Positions 1-5,947 of a stretch of 7,285 bases of DNA are shown here, piece by piece (position 1 is the stretch's first letter; each line of letters begins with the position of its first letter). This stretch comes from Lachnoclostridium sp. UBA739 (GTDB taxonomy: Bacteria > Bacillota_A > Clostridia > Lachnospirales > Lachnospiraceae): NCBI GenBank assembly GCA_002297865.1, contig DBKX01000195.1:1204-8488 (forward strand), read 5' to 3'. Both the position numbers and the translations under genes were made by a program. The notes under the pieces were generated by a model. It saw nothing but the letters and a program-made list of their open reading frames with translations, searched no databases and was not told where the DNA came from.

Positions 1-1353
1 TTTACAAAGGAAACAAATCAGCTCGTACATAATTTTAATGCATCCATCAGTTTTGATCAGAAATTTTATAAGCAAGATATCGAAGGCAGCATTGCACATG
101 TAACTATGCTTGCGGCGCAAGGAATTATAAATACCGAGGAAAGAGACAGTATTATAAAAGGTCTGCAAGGCATTTCAGCCGATATTGACAATGGCTCTCT
201 TGTATTGGACAGTGAACACGAAGATATTCACAGTTTTGTGGAAGCACATCTGATTGAACGAATCGGAGACGTCGGCAAGAAATTACATACTGGGAGAAGC
301 CGTAATGACCAAGTGGCTCTTGATATGAAACTTTACACTCGAGATGAAGTAAAAGAAATTGATGCTTTATTAAAGGATTTATTAAAAGAACTTTATACGA
401 TTATGAAAGAGAACGTAGAAACTTTCATGCCTGGTTTTACGCATTTGCAAAAGGCACAGCCAATTACTCTCGCACATCACATGGGAGCTTATTTTGAAAT
501 GTTTAAGCGTGACCGTTCCCGTATGCATGACATTTATGACCGTATGAATTACTGTCCTCTTGGTTCTGGTGCTTTAGCTGGTACTACATATCCTTTAGAT
601 CGTAATCTGACTGCTTCTTTACTTGAGTTTGCTGGTCCTACATTAAACAGTATGGATTCTGTATCTGACCGTGATTATATCATTGAACTTTTAAGTGCAT
701 GTTCTACGATTATGATGCATTTAAGCCGTTTTTGTGAAGAAATCTGTATCTGGAACTCCAATGAATATCAGTTTGTTGATATTGATGATTCTTATAGCAC
801 AGGTTCTAGCATTATGCCTCAGAAGAAAAATCCAGATATTGCAGAGTTAATTCGTGGTAAGACTGGCCGTGTTTATGGGGCTTTAGTTTCTATCTTAACA
901 ACGATGAAAGGACTGCCACTTGCTTATAACAAAGATATGCAGGAAGATAAAGAATTAACATTTGATGCAATTGACACAGTAAAAGGCTGCATCGTTCTAT
1001 TTACAGGAATGTTAGCATCTATGAAATTTAACAAAGATGTCATGGAAGCCAGTGCTAAGAACGGCTTTACCAATGCAACGGATGCTGCTGACTATCTTGT
1101 AAACCACGGCATTCCATTCCGTGATGCTCACGGTATTGTTGGACAGTTAGTATTATTCTGTATTGAGAAAAATATATCTTTAGATGATATGACTTTAGAT
1201 GAATTCAAGGCAATCAGCCCTGTATTTGAAGAAGATATCTATGAAGCGATTAGCATGAAAAACTGTGTGGAGAAACGTAATACCATTGGGGCTCCTGGTA
1301 CGGTTGCGATGGCTTTAGTGCTTAAGGAATGTGAAGCGTATTTAAATGATTAA
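1..1353 (+). CDS. argH: Argininosuccinate lyase, 5'-partial
   Basis: Catalyses the last step of arginine synthesis, cleaving argininosuccinate to arginine and fumarate in the cytoplasm as a homotetramer. The frame is open from base 1 (reading FTKETNQLVHNF), so the ATG at 106 is internal. The family begins roughly MxxLWGGRF, so only about 6-10 residues lie outside the window. The 450 residues present match the usual length of about 460. Visible family signatures are SRNDQVALD (near 298-324), THLQKAQP at 439-462 with the catalytic-base His at 442-444, and the fumarase/aspartase-superfamily loop GSSIMPQKKNPD at 802-837 carrying the catalytic Ser. There is no frame damage. The gene runs convergently towards the agr-like locus. 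Promoter and upstream arginine genes would lie left of the window. Confidence 0.97.
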   Translation, partial: FTKETNQLVHNFNASISFDQKFYKQDIEGSIAHVTMLAAQGIINTEERDSIIKGLQGISADIDNGSLVLDSEHEDIHSFVEAHLIERIGDVGKKLHTGRSRNDQVALDMKLYTRDEVKEIDALLKDLLKELYTIMKENVETFMPGFTHLQKAQPITLAHHMGAYFEMFKRDRSRMHDIYDRMNYCPLGSGALAGTTYPLDRNLTASLLEFAGPTLNSMDSVSDRDYIIELLSACSTIMMHLSRFCEEICIWNSNEYQFVDIDDSYSTGSSIMPQKKNPDIAELIRGKTGRVYGALVSILTTMKGLPLAYNKDMQEDKELTFDAIDTVKGCIVLFTGMLASMKFNKDVMEASAKNGFTNATDAADYLVNHGIPFRDAHGIVGQLVLFCIEKNISLDDMTLDEFKAISPVFEEDIYEAISMKNCVEKRNTIGAPGTVAMALVLKECEAYLND

Positions 1354-1399
1354 ATTAATAGGAAAGGACTCACACAGAACTTTCCTGCACATTAAAATT

Positions 1400-1439
1400 G
1401 GGCAGTTGCATTAACTGATTTTTGTCAGTGCACCTGCCC
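1400..1439. terminator. Stem-loop at convergent gene junction, probable terminator
   Basis: GGGCAGTTGCA (from 1400) pairs with TGCACCTGCCC (to 1439) with one mismatch. An inner ACTGA/TCAGT stem continues after a small bulge and closes a T-rich loop. It sits 46 bases after the argH stop, between convergent genes. The + strand side has no U-tract (CCCCTTAAG follows). On the - strand the stem is followed by AATTTTAAT, so it fits an intrinsic terminator for leftward transcription better. A weaker 7-bp stem (1360-1366 with 1380-1386) precedes it, and another (1442-1448 with 1461-1467) follows. Confidence 0.5.
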
Positions 1440-1470
1440 CTTAAGAATGGTGCTACTGGTATTCTTATAG

Positions 1471-1629
1471 TTACTCAATTGCTTTAGACTCTAACCACTT
1501 TTTTTCCTGCAAACATTTTACTTCTTTTAGCTGTAAATCCCCTACTAAAATAGATAATGCTAGATCAAGTGTGTCATAGAATGCATTTTTATGTTTGATG
1601 ACTTCCTTACAATTCGATATATTTTGCAT
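1471..1629 (-). CDS. Possible small protein of 52 residues, unrecognised
   Basis: An ATG at 1629 opens a 52-codon frame ending TAA at 1471-1473. It lies 35 bases downstream of the response-regulator stop on the same strand and just before the 1400-1467 stem-loops, which is where the last gene of a leftward operon would sit. The product is a soluble, mixed-charge peptide starting MQNISNCKEV and ending KKWLESKAIE; I recognise no family. Against it: an in-frame TAA lies directly before the ATG and no convincing Shine-Dalgarno site is present. It could also be the tail of a degraded gene or a chance ORF. Confidence 0.3.
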   Translation of the reverse strand: MQNISNCKEVIKHKNAFYDTLDLALSILVGDLQLKEVKCLQEKKWLESKAIE

Positions 1630-1664
1630 TTACATGCGCTTATTTTTCATTTTCGTTTTTTAAA

Positions 1665-2396
1665 CTAATTTTTTTCTATATATTCTTCATATATTTTCTT
1701 CACTCTTTTTTGATTACGGGCAGATATTTCATAAGTAATACCGCCTCGCATATTAACTGCATTACTTTCTATATTAAATATGTAAGACAAATTCACAATT
1801 ACGGAACGGTTTAATTTAACCAAATTACTCGATAGACGTTTTTCTATATCTCGTATACTGTCATATGTCTGAATCTTTTTTTCTGTTGTAACAATTTCAA
1901 CTTCGTGGGTATTTGCCAGTTTTTCGATGCTAATAATGCTTCTCTCCTGCAGTACAATTTTCCCATTATTAAATTTTGCAATATTATGATTCCTATTCGT
2001 AAGACGATGCCCATTCACCTGTTTAATTGATCTTTTTAATGCATCTTGAAAATCATACTGATTTACTGGCTTAGCTAGAAAACCACTTAAATGAATCTGC
2101 GCTGCCTCCAATGCAAATTCTTCATGACCAGTAATAAAAATAAATACCGCGCCTGGATTCAGTTTCAGTATTTTCTTAGCTAATTCTATTCCATTTACTA
2201 TACTTCTCTCTAAGTCAATATCCAAAATTGCTAACTCTATGTCCTTTAAAAATTCTTCGTCCTGTTCCTTATAATTATAACAATATGAAATCTTGGCTTT
2301 TATTTGATTTTTTTTCAGATAATCTTCTAAAATCACGCGATTTATTGCTAAACTAACCTCATCATCTTCACATACAAAAACTCTTAATGGTCTCAC
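1665..2396 (-). CDS. AgrA-like response regulator (receiver + LytTR DNA-binding domain)
   Basis: Cytoplasmic transcription factor of 243 residues, the usual AgrA/LytR length. The N-terminal receiver (about 4-125) has the acidic pocket E10-D11-D12, the phosphoacceptor D59 in ELAILDIDLE, T89 and the K109-P110 switch. The C-terminal LytTR domain (about 140-240) has the family pattern VKLNRSVIVNLSYI, with Asn where many members have His in HRS, and ends RVKKIYEEYIEKN. The start is GTG at 2396 (MRPLRVF), chosen because AAGGAG lies 8 bases upstream. It lies 75 bases after the putative autoinducer ORF and on the same strand as two AgrC-like kinases, so it is the likely partner of one or both. LytTR regulators usually bind paired direct repeats; I could not find a convincing pair here. 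Confidence 0.93.
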   Translation of the reverse strand: MRPLRVFVCEDDEVSLAINRVILEDYLKKNQIKAKISYCYNYKEQDEEFLKDIELAILDIDLERSIVNGIELAKKILKLNPGAVFIFITGHEEFALEAAQIHLSGFLAKPVNQYDFQDALKRSIKQVNGHRLTNRNHNIAKFNNGKIVLQERSIISIEKLANTHEVEIVTTEKKIQTYDSIRDIEKRLSSNLVKLNRSVIVNLSYIFNIESNAVNMRGGITYEISARNQKRVKKIYEEYIEKN

Positions 2397-2417
2397 GATG
2401 TTCTCTCCTTGTCATAT

Positions 2418-2445
2418 ATTATAGCTGTTTGGAAAAGGGAGTAAA
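2418..2445 (-). promoter_or_regulatory. Possible promoter for the response-regulator gene
   Basis: On the - strand TTTACT (2445-2440) is followed after 16 bases by a perfect TATAAT (2423-2418). The predicted start is near 2411, leaving a leader of about 15 bases that begins at the AAGGAG ribosome site. The -35 half lies inside the loop and arm of the preceding stem-loop. This could allow regulator expression independent of the kinase/peptide transcript, but AT-rich DNA makes such matches by chance. Confidence 0.4.
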
Positions 2446-2459
2446 AACACTCCCTTTCC
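2431..2459 (-). terminator. Stem-loop between autoinducer ORF and regulator gene
   Basis: AAAGGGAGT (2434-2442) and ACTCCCTTT (2449-2457) form a perfect 9-bp stem with a 6-base loop, extended by GG/CC around one bulged base. It starts 12 bases after the autoinducer stop. The - strand 3' side reads ACTCCCTTTTCC, so the T-run is only four and is partly in the stem. A partial terminator or RNA-stability element separating peptide from regulator expression is the best reading. Confidence 0.5.
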
Positions 2460-2471
2460 TGCTTAAGCCTT

Positions 2472-2612
2472 TCACCTTGTTTCTCTTAGTCTCTTCTTTA
2501 AGTTCTGGTTTATTTTCGGCTGGTAGAAAAAAAAGAAACAGACTGATTGATCTACATTTTGTTCTGTAATCTTTCTAGCCACTTTTACTGCTACCTGTTC
2601 TAGCCTTTTCAA
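2472..2612 (-). CDS. AgrD-like cyclic autoinducer peptide precursor, TTG start
   Basis: Unusually short gene of 46 codons, starting TTG at 2612 and ending TGA at 2472-2474. Precursors of this class are cut and cyclised at the membrane by an AgrB peptidase and exported as a thiolactone signal. The product has an N-terminal basic amphipathic stretch (about 1-22, KRLEQVAVKVARKI), then the core C25 FFFF, then the recognition tail Y30-Q31-P32-K33 and a basic end LKKRLRETR. From memory this aligns with the clostridial AgrD core-plus-tail pattern, such as C. perfringens CLWFT followed by HQPEEPKSL. By that alignment the ring would be Cys25-Phe29. A strong GAGGAGGT (2626-2619) ends 6 bases before TTG, fixing the start. 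It lies between an AgrC-like kinase and the AgrA-like regulator. No AgrB gene is in the window. The ring is encoded by a T8 tract. Confidence 0.85.
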   Translation of the reverse strand: MKRLEQVAVKVARKITEQNVDQSVCFFFFYQPKINQNLKKRLRETR

Positions 2613-2618
2613 ACTTCT

Positions 2619-2626
2619 ACCTCCTC
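2619..2626 (-). promoter_or_regulatory. Strong ribosome binding site for the autoinducer ORF
   Basis: GAGGAGGT on the - strand is a near-perfect anti-16S match. Its GGAGG core ends 7 bases before the TTG at 2612-2610. No ATG or GTG in any frame fits this site as well, so it decides the TTG start and is the main reason to treat the short ORF as translated. Confidence 0.8.
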
Positions 2627-2648
2627 TGCTTTATCTTTTGTCTTCTAT

Positions 2649-2665
2649 GTTAATCAAAGATTAAC
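2649..2665. repeat. Perfect 17-bp inverted repeat in the autoinducer leader
   Basis: GTTAATC and GATTAAC, 7-bp arms around AAA, lie between the kinase stop (2689) and the autoinducer ribosome site. It could be a small RNA hairpin or an operator. A weak -35/-10 pair overlaps it on the - strand (TTGATT, 16 bases, GATAAA). Function is unknown. Confidence 0.4.
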
Positions 2666-2688
2666 CAATGTACTCCCAATACATACAT

Positions 2689-3975
2689 TTATCTATTTTC
2701 CTTTAATCGAATCTTTATTGATACTGTAACATACCCTGCATCTTTTTGTTCTTTCTTCGTATATGTTCTCTCGATACTTCCACGATTTCTTTCTACGATT
2801 TTATCCACAATCACCACACCATATCCATGATTTTTCTTATCTTGCTTTGTTGTCTTTTTAAAATCAACACTTCCAACACAATCATTGATACATCTAATTT
2901 CATAACCAAATTCTGTAAGAAGCATCTGTAAAGATACATGTCCTTCGCCATACGGAACTTTAGCTGCTGCCTCTAAACCATTCATTACAAGATTTTTTAA
3001 AATAGAACAAATCTCTCCATCATCCATGCCAAATTCTTTTACTAGATTCCGAACAGTAAAAGGAATCTTCATCTGTTTCGCTGTTTTAATTAATCCACTT
3101 ATTAAAATCCTTACAGCACTATTGGAATGATTATATAATAATGATGCCTTCTCTACAGTAATAAAAGCTTCATCCATATATTTACCAAACCTCTCATATT
3201 CCTGATAAAAAAATAAATTTTTCATCATAATAACATTGAAAGAAAAGTTGTGCTTAAAATGCTCTATTTCTGCTAATAAATCTTTTTGCTTCTTCGTATA
3301 ACTTATTTCCTCATTTAATTCTATAATGCTCTTATCTTTCTTTTTGAATGAAAATGAGGAGTTCATTATATACCACTGAGAAAGAATTATACTGATTCCT
3401 AATAATAAAACAACATTTCTATTTTCCTGGCTTTGTCCTTTTCCCAATATTAGATATACTACAAGAATACAAGTTACAACCATTAGTGCTATTACTTCTC
3501 TGTTTTCTTCAAAAAATTTCCCCCGCTTTTTCTTATTAAATACCCAATAACAAATGACTGCCTGTAACACCTTCGTTACACTGCTACAAATTAAATTTAT
3601 CATACCATTATTGATTATTTCATCCAAGGTACCAATATGTATTGTCAAGCAGAATCCAACTACAATTAATTCTATAGCAAATAGAATACAAAAGAAAATA
3701 ATGGAGTACAGTACTTTCTCTTTCACATTTCCTCCGAATAAAAAAATAGTGGCTCCAAAAAGATATCCTGCCAAAGCTATTGTAAAAAGCATACTTATCG
3801 TTTCCATGCCCTCATATGCCGCTGTATATCCCTTTCCCACAACTAATATGTAGCAGATAAAGAAAGCACCTATACACTGTTTTCTGCTTCTTCGATAACT
3901 TAATATTGACATGGATCTCATCCATATTAGCGGATCGATTAAACCAGTCAAAAATATTCCTATTAGGGACTCCAT
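2689..3975 (-). CDS. AgrC-like membrane sensor histidine kinase (intact ATP site)
   Basis: Polytopic membrane receptor kinase of 428 residues, the usual AgrC size, expected to sense a peptide outside and phosphorylate the LytTR regulator. Residues 1-205 contain about six or seven hydrophobic segments (near 4-20, 33-51, 58-80, 88-112, 125-146, 161-178, 187-205). A helical dimerisation segment follows, with the phosphoacceptor-type H242 in EHFKHNFSF (AgrC proteins usually have RHDY here). The C-terminal GHKL ATPase domain has N-box NLVMNGLEAA with N332, a CIND motif with N364, and G-box NHGYGVVIVDKIV with G384 and G386. The start ATG at 3975 follows GGAGAGGA. The autoinducer ORF begins 76 bases downstream. 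It is a paralogue of the kinase at 4073-5323, with the same opening LTGLIDPLIW. Confidence 0.92.
   Translation of the reverse strand: MESLIGIFLTGLIDPLIWMRSMSILSYRRSRKQCIGAFFICYILVVGKGYTAAYEGMETISMLFTIALAGYLFGATIFLFGGNVKEKVLYSIIFFCILFAIELIVVGFCLTIHIGTLDEIINNGMINLICSSVTKVLQAVICYWVFNKKKRGKFFEENREVIALMVVTCILVVYLILGKGQSQENRNVVLLLGISIILSQWYIMNSSFSFKKKDKSIIELNEEISYTKKQKDLLAEIEHFKHNFSFNVIMMKNLFFYQEYERFGKYMDEAFITVEKASLLYNHSNSAVRILISGLIKTAKQMKIPFTVRNLVKEFGMDDGEICSILKNLVMNGLEAAAKVPYGEGHVSLQMLLTEFGYEIRCINDCVGSVDFKKTTKQDKKNHGYGVVIVDKIVERNRGSIERTYTKKEQKDAGYVTVSIKIRLKENR
3932..3953. repeat. 22-bp exact direct repeat, copy 1 (kinase duplication)
   Basis: Identical to 5280-5301. It encodes part of the shared N-terminal LTGLIDPLIW segment of both kinases. 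It is the longest exact match I noticed between the two genes and marks them as a tandem duplication, also a possible site for recombination that would delete one copy. Confidence 0.75.
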
Positions 3976-4031
3976 GACATCCTCTCCATGATTTCGTATT
4001 TCTCTACATGTTGACTCGTATCGTATGTACT

Positions 4032-4060
4032 ATTATATCATTATTCATTTTTCGAGACAA
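4032..4060 (-). promoter_or_regulatory. Sigma-A promoter for kinase-autoinducer-regulator genes
   Basis: On the - strand TTGTCT (4060-4055), a 17-base spacer, then perfect TATAAT (4037-4032) preceded by TG at the extended -10 position (TGATATAAT). The predicted start is near 4025, about 50 bases before the kinase ATG at 3975. It lies wholly in the 97-base gap between the two kinase genes, starting 12 bases after the upstream kinase stop. This is the best promoter in the window and implies the second kinase, peptide and regulator form their own transcription unit. Confidence 0.7.
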
Positions 4061-4072
4061 CATTCATTACTT

Positions 4073-5323
4073 TTACAATTCTAGCGGAATAAATACAGAA
4101 ACTTTTGCAAGACAGTTCCTATCTTTCTTTCCTTTTATGTAATCTCTTGTAACTTTACCATTATGTGTTTCTACAATTCCATTTATAACCTCATCCAATT
4201 CATTATCTTTCTTATTGGTTTCACTGATACAATCACTATTACATTGAATCACATAACCTGCATTTGAACTCATAACTTTTAAAGACACACTTGGTTCATG
4301 ATAAGAAATTTTAACTGCTTCTTGTAATCCCTCCAACACGAGACTATAAAAAATAGCACAGATATCCTTGTCCTGCATTCCAAATTCGTCTATTTCTATT
4401 TGAATATGGAGCATGATTCCAGCCTTTTTTGCCATTTGCATCAAAAAACTAATTAAAATTTTTACAGCAAAATTGGGATGTTCATAAATCAATTCTACTT
4501 TGGGTACATCCTTAAACACATTGTCCATGTACTCTTCTAACTTCTCATACTCCTTGCAGTGCCATAAATTTTTCATCATAAATGCATAGGTAGAAAATTC
4601 ATGTTTAAAATGGTCTATATCCTTTACCATTTCTCTCCTGTCCAAATTACTACAGGCTTCCTGATTCAGTTTATATATTTTATCATCTTTCTTCTTCAGC
4701 GCCAGCAATGTGCTTAAAATATACCACAAGAACAAAATTTCTATGATTGCAAAGAGTAACATCGCATTTGTAGTATATTTATTACTCATGTACTTAAACA
4801 TAACATCCACTACTAAAGCAAGACTAACCAGTAATAAAGAAGCTATTTCTTCATTTTCATAGAAAAGTTTTAAATTCTTTCTATTAAATAACCAATAACA
4901 GCTTATGATCAGTAATAGTTTAGCAATCAGGGTACTAATCAGATTCATCAAACCATCTTGCATGATTACTTCCAATGCATCAGGCTTAAAAAACAGGAAA
5001 CTTCCCATTACGATTAACTCGGTTGCTAATGTAATACTGCAAAGCATACAAACATATAGTACTTTTTCTCTGAATTTTCCTTCAAACAAAAAAATAGTAG
5101 CAGCGAACAAATACACAGCCAATATAACAGTTAACAAGGTACTTATTGCTCCCATGCTTCTGTATGTTGCTGTAAATGCTTTTCCTATAACCAGTATATA
5201 GCATATAACAAAGGCAACAACATACTGTATTCTACTTCTTTTTACTCCTAACGTTGACATGGATTTTATCCATATTAATGGATCGATTAAACCAGTCAAA
5301 AGTATTTCCACTATGGAATTCAT
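4073..5323 (-). CDS. AgrC-like membrane receptor with degenerate kinase domain
   Basis: Paralogue of the neighbouring AgrC-like kinase, 416 residues with about six or seven membrane segments in the first 205. I chose ATG at 5323 (MNSIVEI) rather than the in-frame ATG at 5344. GGGAGAGGA lies directly before 5323, the same spacing as in the paralogue, and the earlier start would read through that ribosome site. The candidate phosphoacceptor H241 is kept (DHFKHEFST). The ATP site is not. The N-box reads SLVLEGLQEA, with Glu331 where the paralogue has the magnesium-binding Asn, and the G-box glycines (GYG in the paralogue) are replaced in NELDEVINGIV. The reading frame is clean, so this is not simple decay. 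It may act as a receptor, decoy or heterodimer partner of the active kinase; that role is inference. Confidence 0.88.
   Translation of the reverse strand: MNSIVEILLTGLIDPLIWIKSMSTLGVKRSRIQYVVAFVICYILVIGKAFTATYRSMGAISTLLTVILAVYLFAATIFLFEGKFREKVLYVCMLCSITLATELIVMGSFLFFKPDALEVIMQDGLMNLISTLIAKLLLIISCYWLFNRKNLKLFYENEEIASLLLVSLALVVDVMFKYMSNKYTTNAMLLFAIIEILFLWYILSTLLALKKKDDKIYKLNQEACSNLDRREMVKDIDHFKHEFSTYAFMMKNLWHCKEYEKLEEYMDNVFKDVPKVELIYEHPNFAVKILISFLMQMAKKAGIMLHIQIEIDEFGMQDKDICAIFYSLVLEGLQEAVKISYHEPSVSLKVMSSNAGYVIQCNSDCISETNKKDNELDEVINGIVETHNGKVTRDYIKGKKDRNCLAKVSVFIPLEL
5280..5301. repeat. 22-bp exact direct repeat, copy 2 (kinase duplication)
   Basis: Second copy of the repeat at 3932-3953, offset by 1348 bases, at the equivalent codons of the upstream kinase. 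The sequences just before both start codons are also alike (GAGAGGATATC and GAGAGGATGTC). Confidence 0.75.
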
Positions 5324-5661
5324 GATATCCTCTCCCATTTTCATAAAGAATTTTCACAAAAAATGTTGCTCTTCTTATTTGTTTATCATGTATTTCTTTC
5401 TTCGTCAAGTAGAAGAAAATGAAGGTACGTGGTGTAATGGGTCGTGTATTTTTGCATTTTCGATGGCTATTTTGTCATATACGATATGAAACCATGTCAT
5501 TCTGATATATTTTATTTTATTTTTGAGGGGAATTTGACATTTTCGTTTAGAATTTTTTTTTGTTGTAAAAGAAAATAAATTTGTAAGTCAAAAATAGCCT
5601 ATAAGAATTAACTTACAGACTACTATGTAAAAATTGCATCAACATTTTTATTTTCCTTTAA
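5324..5661. other. AT-rich intergenic region upstream of the agr-like locus
   Basis: 338 bases without a supportable gene; short + strand frames here are chance. It separates the agr-like genes from the defence-gene debris. A possible weak promoter for the first kinase is TTGACG (5408-5403) with GATAAA (5387-5382) after 15 bases on the - strand, about 50 bases before its ribosome site. TCATAT-ACG-ATATGA at 5475-5489 is a perfect 15-bp inverted repeat. An inverted repeat at 5582-5617 is listed separately. No tRNA, CRISPR or attachment site was seen. Confidence 0.6.
5582..5617 (-). terminator. Weak inverted repeat, possible terminator
   Basis: TGTAAGT (5582-5588) and ACTTACA (5611-5617) form a 7-bp stem with a 22-base loop. 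On the - strand it is followed by AATTTATTTTCTTTT. It lies 45 bases past the end of the HNH remnant and may once have terminated that operon. The long loop and AT-rich stem make it a poor intrinsic terminator. Confidence 0.3.
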
Positions 5662-5947
5662 TTATGCAGACTCCAACGCTTGTATCATTGATTTTAGATA
5701 CCATATGATAATTCCAACATATGCCGTCTTCTTATCAGTTTCATTTAGAAACATCTCCACGTGGAATTGAACACATACAATAAGCACATAAGTGACCCTG
5801 TTCTTCTACTAGCTGTGTAATAACTTTTTTCTTTAGCGAATTTTTAAGTTTTTTATATGCTTTTTCGGGAGATAAATGCTTAGCATCAGCCTTTTTCTTT
5901 AAAGCAATAAGTCCTGAAGGTGCAACTCCCTTTTTGATAGGTATCAT
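5662..5947 (-). pseudogene. PtuB-like HNH endonuclease, truncated and frameshifted
   Basis: The first 68 codons (5947-5741) match the N-terminus of the HNH proteins that accompany Septu and some retron ATPases. They read MIPIKKGVAPSGLIALKK, then an EEQGHLCAYCMCSIP segment whose CxxC (C54, C57) is the first zinc-knuckle half. The frame then stops. In the +1 frame, from about 5754 to TAA at 5664-5662, a second piece reads TAYVGIIIWYLKS, resembling the C-terminal end of the same family. The middle with the HNH catalytic core is missing, so a deletion that broke the frame is the simplest explanation. Intact members are about 200 residues or more. Its ATG overlaps the ATPase stop (ATGA), the usual coupling for this pair. 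It cannot encode an active nuclease. Confidence 0.75.

Noticed and set aside
1360..1386. AGGAAAG/CTTTCCT stem as the argH terminator
   Set aside because: Long 13-base loop, only 7 bp, and no T-tract after it; the 1400-1439 stem is the better candidate.
2387..2569. 60-codon + strand ORF overlapping the regulator/peptide gap
   Set aside because: It is antisense to the autoinducer ORF and stem-loop, has no ribosome site, and its sequence is low-complexity (Leu/Ser-rich).
5324..5344. N-terminal extension MKMGEDI of the upstream kinase
   Set aside because: The extension is the ribosome binding site of the ATG at 5323 and has no counterpart in the paralogue.
5259..5489. 76-codon + strand ORF upstream of the kinase
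   Set aside because: Starts antisense inside the kinase gene, with no ribosome site and no recognisable domain.
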